In this document: piece after piece, positions 21,065-36,000 of the stretch
How the letters are laid out: each line of letters begins with the position of its first letter
Position numbering within the stretch: the stretch's first letter is position 1
Source of the DNA: Gymnorhina tibicen
Lineage: Eukaryota > Chordata > Aves > Passeriformes > Artamidae
NCBI GenBank assembly: GCA_013399875.1
Contig: VXAZ01003882.1
Span: forward strand, 496,001 to 560,000
Direction: 5' to 3'
DNA length: 64,000 bases
The notes under the pieces: generated by a model
Told to the model about the DNA's origin: nothing
Databases searched by the model: none
What the model saw: only the letters and a program-made list of their open reading frames with translations
Translations under genes and position numbers: made by a program

Positions 21065-24000
21065 GTGAGCAATTGCCTTCGTGCAGTTGGCTGTGTGTTC
21101 GCACAAAGTCCGTGCCTCTTTTTGTGCTTGGAAAGCGTAGCTGAAGCGCTCAGTGGCTTTCCTCGGAGAAAGCTGCTTTCATTTGTGCATGGTACAGCCT
21201 GGGAGGAGCTTTCTCTCTGACAAAGGGTTAGATTGGAAAAAAAGGAAAGAAAAGCGACCCCCCCTCCTCAGCCTACACAGTTCAGAGGTAGTTGTATTTC
21301 ATATACAGTTTATATTTGTAACTTAAAGTACTGTTGATTTATTGTAAAAAATTACTATGAACCCTGTAGCTTTAAAGTTATTTTGTGTCTTGCTGTCTGA
21401 CAAAACTTACCAGCCTTGCAGATAAGCAGCAGGATGCTTCGAGGGGGGTAAGCTTTAACACCCTTCCTGTCGGAAGGATTTAGGTTTAAGATTTGGTTAC
21501 CGTTTAACTGAGGGCAGCCTCGCTCAGCTCCTAAGTGTCTCCCCCGCTGTGCAAATGTTCTTCAAACCCTTCGCTGCTGCTGCTGCCTGTGCTATTGGTT
21601 CTTTCCCCACTGCTGCTGGCTGGCTGTGTGCCCTGCTCAGTTTGGGCTGGGAGAGACTTCTCCAAAACTGCCAAGCAGCCAGAGACCTTAAGAAGGGGAA
21701 TGCTCATGCCCTGGGTTTTCTCCGCCTTTGTCCTGTTAAAGCCATGAGTGAAAATCTGCCCCCAGTTTCTGAAACAGCTGTGAAACTGAATGGGACTTTT
21801 TGTTCTTGTGCTTAGGGCAGTAGTTCTGTGACAAATCAGAGCCTGGTGGCATGTTGTCTGTCTGTCCTGTGTGTAAACAGCACATATGGGGACATGCTCA
21901 GCAAAACCTAGTACTTGATTAACCCAAAACTGTAGGCCTCTTCAGAGGAACTTAAGGAAAATCTTTGTGTAACACTTTAAAGGGCCTCGGCATGGATGTA
22001 TCGGGATTTTTTTCCTTTTTCTTTATTTTTAAAGATCAGCTTCCTAGATGAGATCAGAACTGTCTGCAAATGTGACTGTAAAGGGCTTACTGGTGACTAT
22101 AAAGGGCTTACTGGTATGACACCCAGTCCAGGAAAACCACTTGCTTTTTTTTTGGCGAAGTCCAGCTGCCAGTGGGTGGGTTTGGCCTCATATCCTGGCA
22201 GCTGGATTGGGATAAATAACCTTATAACAATTTAAGTAAGTGTAGTTGCTCTGAAGTATCAAGTTCAGCACTTCCCATGTTAACAGCATAAAGAGTACAA
22301 ATACCAAGTAAGTGTAGTGCCTGTACATTACATTAGCAAAGCACATTGGGCAAAAGCATTAGAGATACTCCATTGTGCACCTCCCAATCCCCAAAGGAAT
22401 AAAAATCTCCTTTTGTTTTAATACATGCAAATTGCTAAAACAGTCATAAGGCAATTACCGTCTTGGTTTTTTGCCCTGCACATTTATTGCTGTGCATTAG
22501 TTGATTTTTACAAACTTAGGAACAGTGACAGACCAGAAAATCCCTTTGCCAAGGTTTGGGTAATGTTTGCACCCCTGAGTGGTTATACAAATAGAGCTTG
22601 AGATCTAGGTACATGTTAAAAATGTTTTGTCTCTTGTGTCACGCTTTTAAAATCAATGTTAAACTGGGTCCAGGTTACTGTCTTTGAGCTGTGTGCAATA
22701 TTTTTAGATGAATCATAGAACTGAGATCCTGTACTGACAATTGGTTTATTGACTAAATCCCATCTGCCCTTTCTAGTGCACTGAAGTCTTCAAATTCCTG
22801 TCTGAGATCATTCAGTGTGGTTTGCCTTTGGATGGGGAGAGCAGCTGTTTTACAGAGTACTGCTTCCTCTGTGTTTTGTGTGAAATACCTCGTGTTCCTG
22901 CTCTAGTACTTAAGGTGTGATGCAGGGAAGTTTCTCTGTACTAGGGTATGTAAACGTGTAACAGGTTGTGATCTGTCTGACCTCAGAACAGACTCCTTGC
23001 TCCTCTCCTGGGTCAGAAAGATTAAGGATGCTCTGAAGGTTTAATTTAAGGATGCTCTAATTCATGACAAGTGGGGCCACTACTTTAATATAAATGAGCA
23101 GTTTCTTTAACTTTTTGTTTTTGCTAAATCTGTCTTAAAGTCTAAATATCTCCATGCAAAGAAAACCTGCTGTTGAAAATTTCAGTTCTTCGATAAAAAC
23201 TCTCCAATAATGTTGTATTACTAGTTGTTAGATTATATTTGAAGCAGTGTTCATTCCAAGTGTCAGAGCTGGAGACTTAGCATTGCTTTGCTTCATTGAA
23301 TAGAGCTGAGTGTTGAAAGCATCGGCACCTCTGACTCAGCTTTCTTCCTTAGAAGCTGCAGGCTGCTGAAACCAAATTCATACTGAAACTTCCTTGTCAG
23401 GGTTAGGAAAATGCCTCCCGTGGTCATAACTATAACTCCTGCAAATAATTAAGCCAAACACGGAGACGCCCTCTGCCCTCCCCCTGGTCTTCTCTTTTCA
23501 GACAGAATTTGGATTAGGGGGTGGGGGCTGTGTGCAGGCAGCGCTCCCCACAGATCCCAGAGAGCCCTAACCAAAAAGACAGGGATAAGTATTTCTGCAG
23601 GAAAGGAGGGGATAGTGAGCTGGCAGCTCTTCGTTGCCCTGTTGCTAAGACTGCCGTGCTGGCAGGGCTCTGACCCCGCTGCAGCTGTGCGCGGCCGGGG
23701 GCCGGGGTCCTGCGGGTAGCCCGCGCCCCCCAGGGGATATCCATCCCTGCGAGCAGCTGCAGGCGATGCTCAGGAAAGCAGCTGGCTGCCAGCTCCACTC
23801 CTCCGCTCTGGAGCACGGGGATTTCTGCTGTGCGGTGGGAGTCTGAAAACGCTGGGATGGTGGTAGAATAAGGCTGCTGAAAGTCTCATTTCTTCCACTT
23901 CCTCCCGGGTTCAGCCTCGTGGGGGAAGGGAGCTTGCCCTGCTTGCTCCCTACGGGGGAATAGCCCTCTTTATTCTGGCAAGCGGGTGCAGACGGTGTCA

Positions 24001-27000
24001 AAGGCAAGGTCAGGCTCAGTAAATACTGCTATTCTTTTACAGAGTTTGGTTTTCTTTTTATAGTTTAGTTTTATTTGTCTGCTGTTTTTTCTTCTTTTTC
24101 CCGTTCTATAAATGTGGGTGGGACTCCAGAGAAAGGGCTGGGAGTTACCCGCTGCTCTGCATGTTGAGTCAGTACAAAAAAATAGAGGGGCTGAGAAAGG
24201 GTTTTGACAAAAGGAAAAGAGACAGGAACCAGACTCAGTGCAGTTTTCCATGCTGGTTTTAATCGCATGTGCTGTTTTTTAACTCTTAAGATGCATCTTC
24301 AGAGTACGGTAAAAAGGACTGTTCTGTTTTCTGCAGAGTGAGCTACATCTTCAGCTGAAGTGCTGACTTGTACTTCAGCATCCCAGTAAGAGACAGCCGT
24401 GGCAGGTCGTGACAGAAGTATAGGCATACTAGAGAATGCTCTCTGAGAAATGAGATACTCCCAAGCTGCCAAAATGACAAAGAGTTGTGCTGGCTGGTTT
24501 TACAGGACCAACAGGGATAGGGAAGATGGCTTGTGCTGAACTGCTAGCAACTGAGTTTTTGCATTTCATAACATTGGGACATTTGCAGAACTTGTCAATA
24601 CAAGTTACTGTCTTTTTCTTTACACCAGAACTGAACTGGAGATGTGGTGAGAAAATGACCTTTCAGAAACAAAGTAAATTCAATTCATAACCCCACACCT
24701 CCAGTTTTTGTGTGCAGAAGACATTGATTCCTGGATTTCAATAAGTAGCAAATAAAGAAAAGTTCTTTATTCTCCAAGGAATGCATCAGGCTTTGGCAAA
24801 CAGTATTCTGGGCCAAATTTTTATCTATCTGTTCAACCATCACGGTTTTGGTGGGTGAGAAGAGGAGAATGCAGCAGCTGTCCTATGCAACAGTGGTGGC
24901 TCCTGTTGACTGTTAGATTATACCCTTAGCTCCTCATGTTCAAGGCAGATAAATGCCAAAACAAGTGGGAAGGGCTCAGGAAGAATAAGATAGAATGTGA
25001 TGGTCTGTATTAACCGAGATACCTACCAAGGTTTCCCATGCTATTGTGTTGTACATTAAAAAAGAAAAAAGTTGAGCATGAAGAAAACTTTTATTACTGG
25101 AAATATTCAAGCGCTGCGTTTTCTATCAATACATTTGGTAGTGTCTATCTTACCTGGGTTTGAATTTACTTCTGTTGCTGCTGTATGTGCAGGAACAAAA
25201 AGTATGAGAAAACAAGTATTTTGATTTTAACTGTTTTGTTGTTTATTACTTATCCCAACAGGCCAGAAGGCTATGTCTGATCTCTCTTTCTGTAGAGGCC
25301 ATGCTGTTCTCTGGAAGATAAGTTGGCACATATCTCTGTTCTGTTTTTACAAGGAGATGTAGGCAAGTTCTGCCCAGTCTGTGAAGGTCTGAACAGCAGC
25401 CAGAGCTGGGCTGGGTGGCCTTGCAGAGGGGATGAGGTGAGGCTGTGAGGGTGGCCAGTCTCCCTAGTGCAGAACTGGCTCCTGTGCAAGTAAGTAGGTG
25501 TGAGGAGGTGGTAGGAGTCTGGGGTGTTGTGTAGGAAGACAATATGGGCCTGTTTAGGCCACTGCAAACATCATTTAATGTATCCCTGGAAATGTTCAAG
25601 GTCAGGTCGGATGGGGTTCTGAGCAACCTGGTATAGTTGAAGGTGTCCCTGCTCGTTGCAGGAGGGTTGGACTAGATGACCTTCAAAGGTCCCTTTCAAC
25701 CCAAACCATTCTATTATTCTATGATTTTATGAAATAAGTATCTTTTTTTCCTAGATTTTGAGTAATGAGAACTGAAGTTTAACCTGTTGAGCAGAGAGAT
25801 GAGAAAGAGATGATGTAATTAATAGCATATGTGAGTAAAGAAAGATTTCTGTGTCTCTCTGCCTGACTTTGGCTACTGGCTACATGAGTTCACACACATC
25901 AGTGATCAGAAGAAATGTGCATGGCCATATTTCCATGCCTCAGGGAGGTGCATAAGTAAACATACTTTGTGCATTGCCACAGCTATCTTGGATGTCCTTG
26001 GCAGAAAAACAAGGTGGGAGGATATTGGAGCTGATGAGATTAAAGCTAGTTCAGGTATGCCTACCCCAAGCCATGATAGAACATGAATGATAGAGGTGTA
26101 AAATGAAGGAGCATATCCCAGGAGACATGGGATAGTTCTTCTGTCTCTCTTTGGTTCTTGTTTGCAAATTCTTCACGTTACAAAGACATTGGTTGGCACC
26201 AGGCAACTAGCAGCGCTATGTAAAATGGACTTGGCACTGGGTAAAAACAAGATTCTGTCTATTGCTGCCCGTCTCCAGAGCATAAGAATATGCAGCATCC
26301 AAAATTTGAATAGGTGACCAGAAAAAATTACTCAATTTCAATTCAATTACTTGTTTTCAGTTACTCGAAACAATTGATTTCTGTTATTACTCATTAGTGA
26401 ATACAATTGTGCCTTATTTTCTTCTTAAATGACTGTAATTATAAACTCTGAGCAGATACAATGCTGGGGAGAGAAGATTGCTTGAATTAGTTCTGCAAAG
26501 TGTGGTTCTAACATGTGCAGGTCACTTGTGGCTTTGTATTTGAAAGTGCATGTGCCCTAGGAATTCTGTGGCACTTAGACTTGAGAATAGAAGGCCTTTC
26601 TGATGAGAGAATCTGCCTTGCCTTTTTAAAAGGGATAGCAGCTGCCTACAGATGTTGTTTCTGTGGGGGTGGTGCATGACTACAACATTCAGGTGTCCTT
26701 CCTGGCAGAATAGTAATAGAAACAATACTTTTGATTGTCTTTCATGCAAAGCCAGGACTGGCTGCTCTGGAGATGATGAGCAGTCAGTTCCAACCTCATG
26801 TAAGATGAACACTGTGGAAGTGACTGCTTGCTGTTCTGATTGTTGGTCGGTTTGGAGGAGACAGGAGCTACAAGCCAAGGACTTCTCCTCACACCCTTGC
26901 CTCCAGTGAAAGTGAAAACTTGGTTCTGTCAGTTCTCAAGACCTCAAGACTGCTGATCAGCGTTGCTTGGTTTTTAAATGCTTGTATCGCAGAAGGCTCT

Positions 27001-30000
27001 GCTGCCTCTCAGAGCTGTGCAGCCTCCAGTTTACCAGGTGTTCCTTTTTAATCAGGGCAGTCAATTGCCTTACTGTTTATAAAAGGCCTTAAGTGAGGAA
27101 GTAATCAGCACTGTCTATTATAGCAAGAATAGGATTTGCAATCAAATAGTGACATGACTAATGCCATTGAAACATTGCATTGGCAGCTTCATATTCTCAG
27201 GCCTCATGCCGCAACTTGGGTATGGGGGAAAGCAGTGTGTTACATCATGTGGCACAGGTAATGCAAGGTTATTAAGTTGCCAGTTTGCTGTAGAGCAAGC
27301 CCAGATACTAAAATGAGTGGGGTCCTTGTCCATCAGATCCATCTAACTCAGACATCCTACTGTTGTCCTGAAGCTCACCCCAGTGTGAGCAGGTGTGTGA
27401 GCAAAGTTCAGGCAAAACTGGGTGCTGAAAAATATCACAGGAACTCCTCCCTGAAGAAGGATCTCCTGAGCTGAAGGGAAAGCTATTTTGAGCAGCAAAC
27501 ATAAGAACGTTCCAGGAAACTACTCCCATTCAAACTAGTATCTAATTATAACTCCCAATTCCTTTCACTTCCATAAGCAATACTTTCTCTTCTAACTCTC
27601 AGTAAGGTTATAAGATAATTTAGGTTGGAAGGGAAATAATGTACCAGCGATTATGATATCTCTCATAAATGCCTATTGTATAGGATGGAGACCTTGCCCC
27701 TTCACTGAATTCTTGACTGTGTAAAAGGAGACAAGGAAACCCCACCCAGGATACAATACTTTCTAAACATAGTCTGATTTTATCTTTCCTCTCCTCCAGG
27801 ATGTATACATGGTTTCATTTTTTCTGTATATTTCCAAGCAATCAGCCAGTTTTGTTAGAGAAAAAGGGAGTTTGACACTGAGGGACATCAGCTTTTATGG
27901 CTGGAAATTATTAATGAATTGGAGTGTCAGATCTGTTTTCCCAAATGATGTATTTAGGAATAGCATTAACGGCCAGTCTTGGAAGATATTACAGTCTCAA
28001 ATGGGGGGCAAGAAGGTGCAGTTAAATACTTGGGGAAAGAGACATGGAATATTCACTCCCTGTGTTGCTGCAGACATCAGCCAGCATGAGATGGCCCTGA
28101 AGTGTTCGTGACTTCAAACCAAAGTGCTGAGTCAAAGTGCAGTAGAACATAACTTGTCTTCTTAAAATTTCTCATATCAGTTAAACATCCATCACTTCTC
28201 CATAGAAGGAATGCTATTCCCACAGTGTGAAAGATTCAGCTAGGGCTGGTTTCCAGAGAGTTACATTTCAAGTGAGGATAGAGATTAATAATAAATGTCA
28301 GTTCTCTTAAAAGAGTCTAGATGCAAGTGTGGTCTTTAGAAGCTGGGATGTCTTTTACTCTAGAATTTTGTTTGTTTCCAGTTGTGAATATACTTCAAGA
28401 AGTTTGTCACCATAGAAGTATCAGTTATCTGGGACAGTAAGAAAAGACTTTTTAATGTAGTTACTTTACAGTTCCCTAAAGCTTCTAATTAATTTTTCCA
28501 CAAGCCTGTTAGGCATACTAAAAGCTGTATTTGCTGCATTCTTATTCCACAACCCACTTCTGCTTTCAGAGTAGAGTAGAGCAATTCTGCAGAATCAAGG
28601 GAGACTGAAGGGATTTCAGTTTTAAAGCAGAGCTTTAAACTCAGTGTTTAAACAGTTATTTATCTTTTATGTGTTTTCTATCTACTTTGCATGTGTCTTC
28701 TCCATGTATTCTGGCACTTGGCTTCTGTTGTGATTTAGGAATGGTATTCTCCAATTTGGTGTTCCCACTGAAACCACCCCAAATGACGCACTGCTTTCTC
28801 ACTCCCCTCTCTCCATCCCTGTGGGTGGCTGGAGAGGAGAATTGGAGGAACAAAAAGTGAAGATGCGTTGAGATAAGAACAATTTACTGGAAACAGGAAG
28901 AAAACCAAGAGTAACAGCAACAATACTAACAGAAAAATGTACAAGACAGGCGAGCAATTCGTATGCAAATGCTCACCACCACTTGGAGCCTACAATACCT
29001 GATTGTGCCACACTACCTTGACATGGAAGAGACCCCTTCCCCCATTCCTGGAAAATGATGTGAGGTGGTATAGAATAATCTCTAGGTCCTATCCGTGCTC
29101 CCTCCTGGCTACTGCAAAAATTAACCCTGTCCTGGCTGAAAGGAGGACAGTTTCTTTCTGCCTGGGTTGTGGGCCTGAAAAAGTAACATGGAAGTTACAT
29201 GCAGTGACCTGTTATTATATGAGCACATTTCTAGTTATTTATTTTTAGGGGAAGATTGAAAGGTGGGGTCATTACCTCAATTTACCTCTAATGCACACCT
29301 TGGGTCGAGAGTTTGAGGCCTCTGTCATGGTTCAAAGAGAGATTGAGACAGACATAATGGTACCCTTCTGTGTAGGATTCTCAATGAGGTTTAGAAACAT
29401 AGGACAATTTGGGTTGGAAGTGACTGTTGAAGGTCCTCTAATACAACCCCCAGAGCAGGTATATCTTCAACTATATCAGGTTGCTCAGAGCCCCATCCAA
29501 CCTGACCTTGAATGTTTCCAGGGATGGGTTATTCACCACCTCTCTGGGCAGCCTGTGCCAATGTTTCACCACCCTCATCATAAAAAAATTCTTCCTTGCA
29601 TCTAGCCTGAATCTACTTTCTTTTATTTTAAACCTATTACCCCTTGTCCTGTCACTACAGGCCCTAATAAATAGTCTGCCTCTGTCTTTCTTACAAGCTG
29701 CCATTAAGCAGAGGCCACAATAAGGTCTCCTCAAAGCTTCGTCTTCTCCAGACAGAACAGTCCCAACTCTCTCTTGTTGATTGTATTATATATCTGAAGG
29801 CTAAATAGGAAAACATAGTATTTATGGAAAGTAAAACATTACCAGTGAAGATTAACCCATAAACAATAGGACAAAAATTACTGAGAAGAAACTATACCTC
29901 TAGAGATTGATACAGGGCTCTTTCTTGAGTCACTGGGGTGGATAGTTAAGCATAAAAAAGTATGCCTGTTTTGCTAGTCATGTGTGTGCCTGGTATAATG

Positions 30001-33000
30001 TTGCATGTTCTGAGTGCTAAGGTGAAGGCTATCCACAGCATTTCTGTTGTGTAGGGATTTGGTGCTTTGCGGTACAATTCGCTGTTGCTCTGTCGCTGCA
30101 TCATCTGGAGGCTCTGCAAGACCAGTGGAGTAGGTGCAGCTGACAGCTGCAAAGGCACTGCAGGGCAGCTCGTGTTGTGGAGCGCATGTTTGGGTAACTC
30201 ATCTCTGTTTTGATGTCCAAACTAAGGGAGAAATGGCAGGAGAAGACAGGGCTCTAAGAAGAGGCAGTATGGATTCAGGCATGAAGAGCTCTTCACTCAA
30301 GAAAGACTGACTAGATTGGCACTGTTTAGAGACAGCAAAAATAGAGAAATAGAATACTCTGAAAAACAAATGTGATGGGAAAAGGCAACCTAGATTCCTC
30401 TGCTTATTTTTCCCTACTCACACAAAGCTGATCAATGAAACTGGAAGTCCAAGAGCATAACAGCTGTAAGGTGTGCTATGTGCCACATCATAGCCTAGAA
30501 ATTCATTGTCACATGCTGCCATTATCTTAGCCAATGCTCCAGAAGAATACAAAATGGAGGTAAATAATTGAATAATGAGGAGCAAGCAACTGTATCTAAT
30601 ACCTTTAGTTGTTTTACTTATTAAGCTGTGTAATGATTCATGACCAAACTTAACTTCCTGGCAGTAGAAAAAAATTCTTTTCTAGCAGCTTAAGCAGCTT
30701 ACATGAAGGGAAAGAAGTACGTCTCCACAGCTGTTTGGGAAGCTGTTCCCATTTGGGTGGGAGCCTGAAAACTCCCATTAACTCTCACTTTTAGTGTCTG
30801 GCTTCTCAGTGTATGGAACACTGGTAAAATGGAAAAACTTAACATGCCTTCTGAAACAAATCTGAAATATATCTGGCAGTTGGGCGTCCCCCTCCACACA
30901 TCATCAGGCACGGGAGAAGCTGTACAGAGGGAGGTGGTTAGCACATGAGCTTGAGTCACAGGAGATAAGCATTTCTATAGCAGCTACCTTTGAGGGAAGG
31001 GGAGGATGGAGCTTCTCCAGGGACAGCATAGCAGTGCCTGCTGTAGCTAGAAGCAGCTCAGTTTTGTCCGTGACTTGTTACTCTTTGTAAGTTAGAAAGT
31101 TGGTACAGAGCTGCATTATGCAGTATTTCTGTCAATGGATGGACTGAGCACTGACAAAATAAGTATTTCAGTTGACTTTTTTTTTAAATTAGAATTTCAA
31201 TTTGGTGTTGTCATTGAGAGCAAATAATTTGAACAGAAACTTCCCTACTTGCAGGTCAGACTGATTATCTCCTATTCAGTGCAGAGCAGATGGGATGTGA
31301 AGTCCAGGTGATAACAGCCACAAGTTTAGCATGGTCTTAAGCAAAAAGCTTGTAGCCTGGAGTATGTGATGCAACTTTCAAAACTGTGTTTTTCAATGTC
31401 TTTAATTTGTAGGTTGTCTTAACATTTCCTTGCTCTAAGCTTGGACCCCTGCATCAGGGAAGGGGATGAACCGGCTGCAGGCTTGCTTTCCTCAGTGGCT
31501 TTTGATAGATGCTATAGAAATCAGCTACCCCTATGACACAGTAGATCAGAGATTTAGGACTCTGGCCTGGTAGAATCAGTGAGCTGTGAGCAATGGTAAC
31601 AAGAGTGATGGGACAGGTTCATTAGCAAAAAAGGAGTTTCTCTGTTTGAATACCAGAATGGAGGTGCCTGTTTTGTTTGATGATGTGCAACTTGTGATAC
31701 ACAAAATTGAGGGAGGAGGAGGATGGTGCGCAGATGTCACCTTGCTCAACAGGGCTGCTGTGTTATGCCAACAGATTGATACCAAAAAAGAGAGCCTGAA
31801 AGCATGTTATGGAGAATATATTAGATATATGTCCATAATGACACTGTGGTCAGGAAAGAGTCAACCTAACTTCAAACTGTGTTCAAAAGGTTTAAGGTAC
31901 TTCATGAAACTGTAATGGCTTTCTTATGTGCATTGGAGACTGAGATTATTTTAGGCTGCTCTATTATCCCAGCGCTGTTGAGGAAACTGGAGAGAAGTCC
32001 AAGAATAGCTTAAAGCACAAGAGTGAGCTGGGTAATCACCTTAGGAAAAAATTCTGAGAGCAGTGCATGCAAACTGACAGCTCTGTGGTGGGGAAAGTGC
32101 ATCATTACAAACAGCAGAAGAGAGTAATGCTAGTACAGCAGAGAATGATTGATTTTAGTTGTTAGGATCGAGTAGTGAGAGGAAGTTGAGAAGTCTAAGG
32201 TTAATAACAGGAAACACTTTCTAGTTATGAGGTCTGTTTGGGTTTCTGAAGTGTCTTACAAGGAAATTGATGGTAGTCATGCTGATTGGGCTATTTAGAA
32301 ATGAAGCTGATGAATCATTAATAAATATAAAAGCCTGTGTCACAGTAAAGGCAGAGTTAAATTCTTAAAGATTTCTCTTGCCCTGTTCAGAAGCTTCAGC
32401 AAGATAAAGTGAAAATTGTCTTTCTGTTTTGAAGATGCTATCTATACCTCCCTAACTGTCCCAATACCTCATTCCAGGTTCCAAATTTCTCATTAAGCAG
32501 CAAATTCCAGAGGGTGACCAATGGAAAGACTTTTTCCCCCTCTGTGAATCTTGGGGAAAATGAACAAAGTAATAAAAGGAGGTAACATGAAATTGCTGTC
32601 AAAGTGAACTGCACTGTGACTGATTGCTTGTCCTCTGCCTTGTGGTGCTTAAAGTCCCAAGTTTATCAGAGTACAAACATGAGCTCTTTTAAAGCTTTGC
32701 AGTAACTTTGCGACTAGATATTTACTCAATACACTCTAGCACAGGGGAAAAAGTCATTCCTAGTAGTCGTTTCTTTCCTTACTACGTGCTCTTTGTGAAC
32801 ATTTATTTGTCTTGAGCCAAATAAAGGTGCATTCTGAGATTTCTATGAATTTGTACTATTAAATGAATAAGAAGAATTACGCATGTTTCAGAGTACTTGC
32901 AGAGATCTAAACATTTTAGTATCTTCATTCTCTTTAGGTGGTACCCTGACTAATAAACAATTTTTACATACAGGGACAATCATTTGCATTTTTAATGCAT

Positions 33001-36000
33001 CTCCTTGAAGGACTTATTTGTTGCTTACTCTGAGATTGGAATGGTGATGCAGTGCACTAATAGATTAAAATGAAAGCCAGTCAAACTGACTTCTGTTTTA
33101 AACTGACAAACTGATTGACCTTAAATCACCTTGCTGTTGAGGAAAGCAATCACAGTTTTCTTCAAAAAGGATTGCAGTTTTCTTCAACCTTTGGTGAGTC
33201 TGTAGCTTCCCAATGGGAGTGTGTGTTAGACTTTGTTTCTGGATGGAAGTCATTAGTGGTTCATTTCATCCTGCTCCCAGGTAATGCGGGTGATACTCTT
33301 GTGTTCTTCTGTCCAGCCTGCATCAGTGTCTTTAGGTACAGGGTATGCTTTTTCTGTCTTCACTAATATCTGTGTCTGACAGATCTTTCCAATTTTTTAA
33401 ATGTGATTTCAGCTTCCAAACAATTTGCTGAAGAAGTCTTGAAAGCACACAATGACTACAGGAAGAAACACGGAGTCCCCCCTTTAAAACTCTGCAAGAA
33501 GTTAAACAGAGGAGCCCAACTGTGAGTTCAGTCCTTTCTTTTCTCTAATGAGATTTGTGACACTTTTGTCTGCTAGGTTTGACTGTGTTTACTGCAAAAA
33601 TATTTGCCTTTTGACATGCTGTTACCCAATGAAGACTTACTGAGTAGAAAGTGAGGGACTCTACTCTTTCGTCCCCTCTTTCTCCATCACATAGCATTAG
33701 CTGGTCACATGGACACTTCTGTAGTCACAACAGTATATATGTTTCTTGGAGCCTTTTTCACATGTGGGCTGCCATCTGTCTGCACTGGTAGGTGTCCTCT
33801 GCAGTGGGTAGCTGTCTAAAACATGCTTCACCATGAAGTGCTAAAACAGCACTTCTGTCAGATGAGGGATTGTCATCTGCAGGAGACTAGCCAGTGCTCC
33901 TGAAATAGTGAGAAAATAACTTTTTCATGGTAAGAAGCAGTGAATGGTCTAAGATCAGTGAAATCAGGAGGAAGTAACTTCAGATCAAATTATTTTTCTC
34001 CTGGCCAGCAAAGCAAAAGTATTAAATGTTCCCTGTTCTGTCAGGAAGGAAACGTCTTGCCTCTTCTCCAGTGTTGAAGACTGCACAACTTCTCCTCAGT
34101 CTAACATACAGTGAATCCATCTTCCTGCTCTCTGACTTGAGCTTTCCTTACAGAAATTTGAGTCCAATACTGCTTGTCTTCTTTACTGTAGTTAAAATAA
34201 CCAGATTAACTCCCTTCCCTTTACAGCAACCTTTTTCAAAAAGTAGATTTTAAAATCTTCATTTTTTTTCATGCTGATCCTCACAATACAAAAGAGATAA
34301 CTGAAGGAGTAAATGCTGATTAAACTATTCAGAGGATAAATAATACTAAATGGTGGTCAGTTTAAACCCTACTCTAGACATAAGATCTCCTCCCATTAGG
34401 CTTTCTACCATAACCATGCAGATTTCTCTGTCCCAGGTGACTGACTGGGAGACAGAGATGCTGTAGTCTTTCCAGAATGTGATTTACTGTCCCAGCATGA
34501 TGGGACACAGATGTCACACAGATGTGCTGGCTCCTGACTCCTAGATCTCTCCCAGGTGTTGTGCTGTACAACACACCATGTACATGGCATGTGTACAAGA
34601 CCTCTGGCAGCAAGTAAAATCTTGGTGTTTTCACTTTTTCTTTTTCTTTTTTTTGAGACGTGATTATAACTGGATGCAGTATCTCTAAGAGATGGAATGC
34701 CAGTGACTCATTCACCAAACTTTGTAATCTGCTGGGGCTTTCCTTCTGTTCTCCTAAGGGGACTGTTTGTTTCTGGTTTTCATGCTCACAGTGAGGAAGA
34801 GATTTCATTGACTTGTCAGCAGCACTTGTTGTGTCTCAAAAGTGCAACACTTGGTTTGAACAAGTCGGCTTGTATGAATAGTTCAGATTATTCTATTGAA
34901 TATGCATTGCTCCACATTTATCTCTAAATGTGCTGCTGCCCTTGCTGGGTATTTTTAGATCCTTCAGAAATTCCTCACAGCCTTCTCTGGTCTCAGCTGA
35001 TGCCTTGCTGTGATGAACAACAATAGGAAACCTCTCTTTGGTTGAGGTCTGTAACTTAACTTGTAAGAGTATTTAGACACTGGTAAAACTAGTTGATAGC
35101 AAGAACCAGAAACGTTTTGGTCTGAATTAAAAGACATGAAATTTAAGAAATCCCATATTTGTCAAGACAGATTTTGCATATTCTTAAATTCAAAGAACAA
35201 CTTCATCTTTTCTTTGGGTATATCATATATATATATATATATATGCATATATATATGCATATATATACACGCATGCATATATATATATGCATATATATAC
35301 ACGCATGCACATATATATATATATATATATACATGTACCCTTTTTTTGGTATGTATTTGGTGTATCTCTGGGTACTTTTCTGTGCTTCTCTATCTGTGTT
35401 GAAAATGGTACATTTCCTACGATTTTCAGGTCCAGTTATTGTGACAGGTGAACTAACTATTGGATCTCTGCTTTAACATGAGATGAGTCAGCCTCAGCAG
35501 GTGTCTGTTTATCTCTGACTGTAGTGAAGCATAGGGTGATGATCTCAGATGAAAACCTCATGCTTTCAACTGCCTGAGCTGGAGTGGATTAATCACCCTT
35601 TGTCTCAAATCCCTGGCAGCTTCATCCATCTGCAATGTGTACTTTCTCCCAGTCTTGCCTCTAACTTGGGATATGAGGATCCTGAAAAAAGTTACAGGAC
35701 TGTAGTGATAGCATCTAAAGATCCTCTAGTCCAGGATCTAGCAAACTGACAACACGCAAGTTTTCATTATTTCTAAACTAATGGATGTAGCTAAATACTC
35801 TTTTTTTGTTTTAGTGGGAGGATTAGAGCAGAAGGAAATTAGAACCTAATAACTGAAGTACTAGCTTGGGTCAAAAGTTCAGCTGGACAAAATGTATGTC
35901 TCTGGAGATGCCAGTAGCTCATGATTAGGGAAGGAGTAGGAGGACAAAACAAACGTGTTCCTTCCCTCATTATCTTCCCCTGGAAATTACAGATTTATCC

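Larger units (their letters stand above)
21065..33412 (+). other. GLIPR2: GLIPR2 intron 1 (12.3 kb)
   Basis: Donor GTGAGC, acceptor ATTTCAG. It contains CR1 fragments at 25582-25732 and 29390-29790, an antisense ERVL-like solo LTR at 28726-29149, and a short CpG-rich patch at 23640-23760 that could be a regulatory element. A 22-bp near-tandem repeat lies at about 22074-22117. No other exon was recognised; all open frames inside are below about 130 residues and lack motifs. Confidence 0.8.

Noticed and set aside
25246..25626. 126-codon minus-strand ORF
   Set aside because: Overlaps the CR1 fragment at 25582-25732 and lacks a domain or splice signals.
27600..27660. Possible CR1 trace (TTTAGGTTGGAAGGGAAATAA)
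   Set aside because: Too short and diverged to call with confidence.
28656..29248. Short ORFs on both strands
   Set aside because: They fall in or beside the ERVL-like solo LTR.
29291..29734. ORFs on both strands, one resembling a retroelement tail
   Set aside because: They lie inside a CR1 fragment; no intact reverse transcriptase.
35136..35476. Tyr/Ile-rich ORFs
   Set aside because: They are translations of the (AT)n microsatellite.
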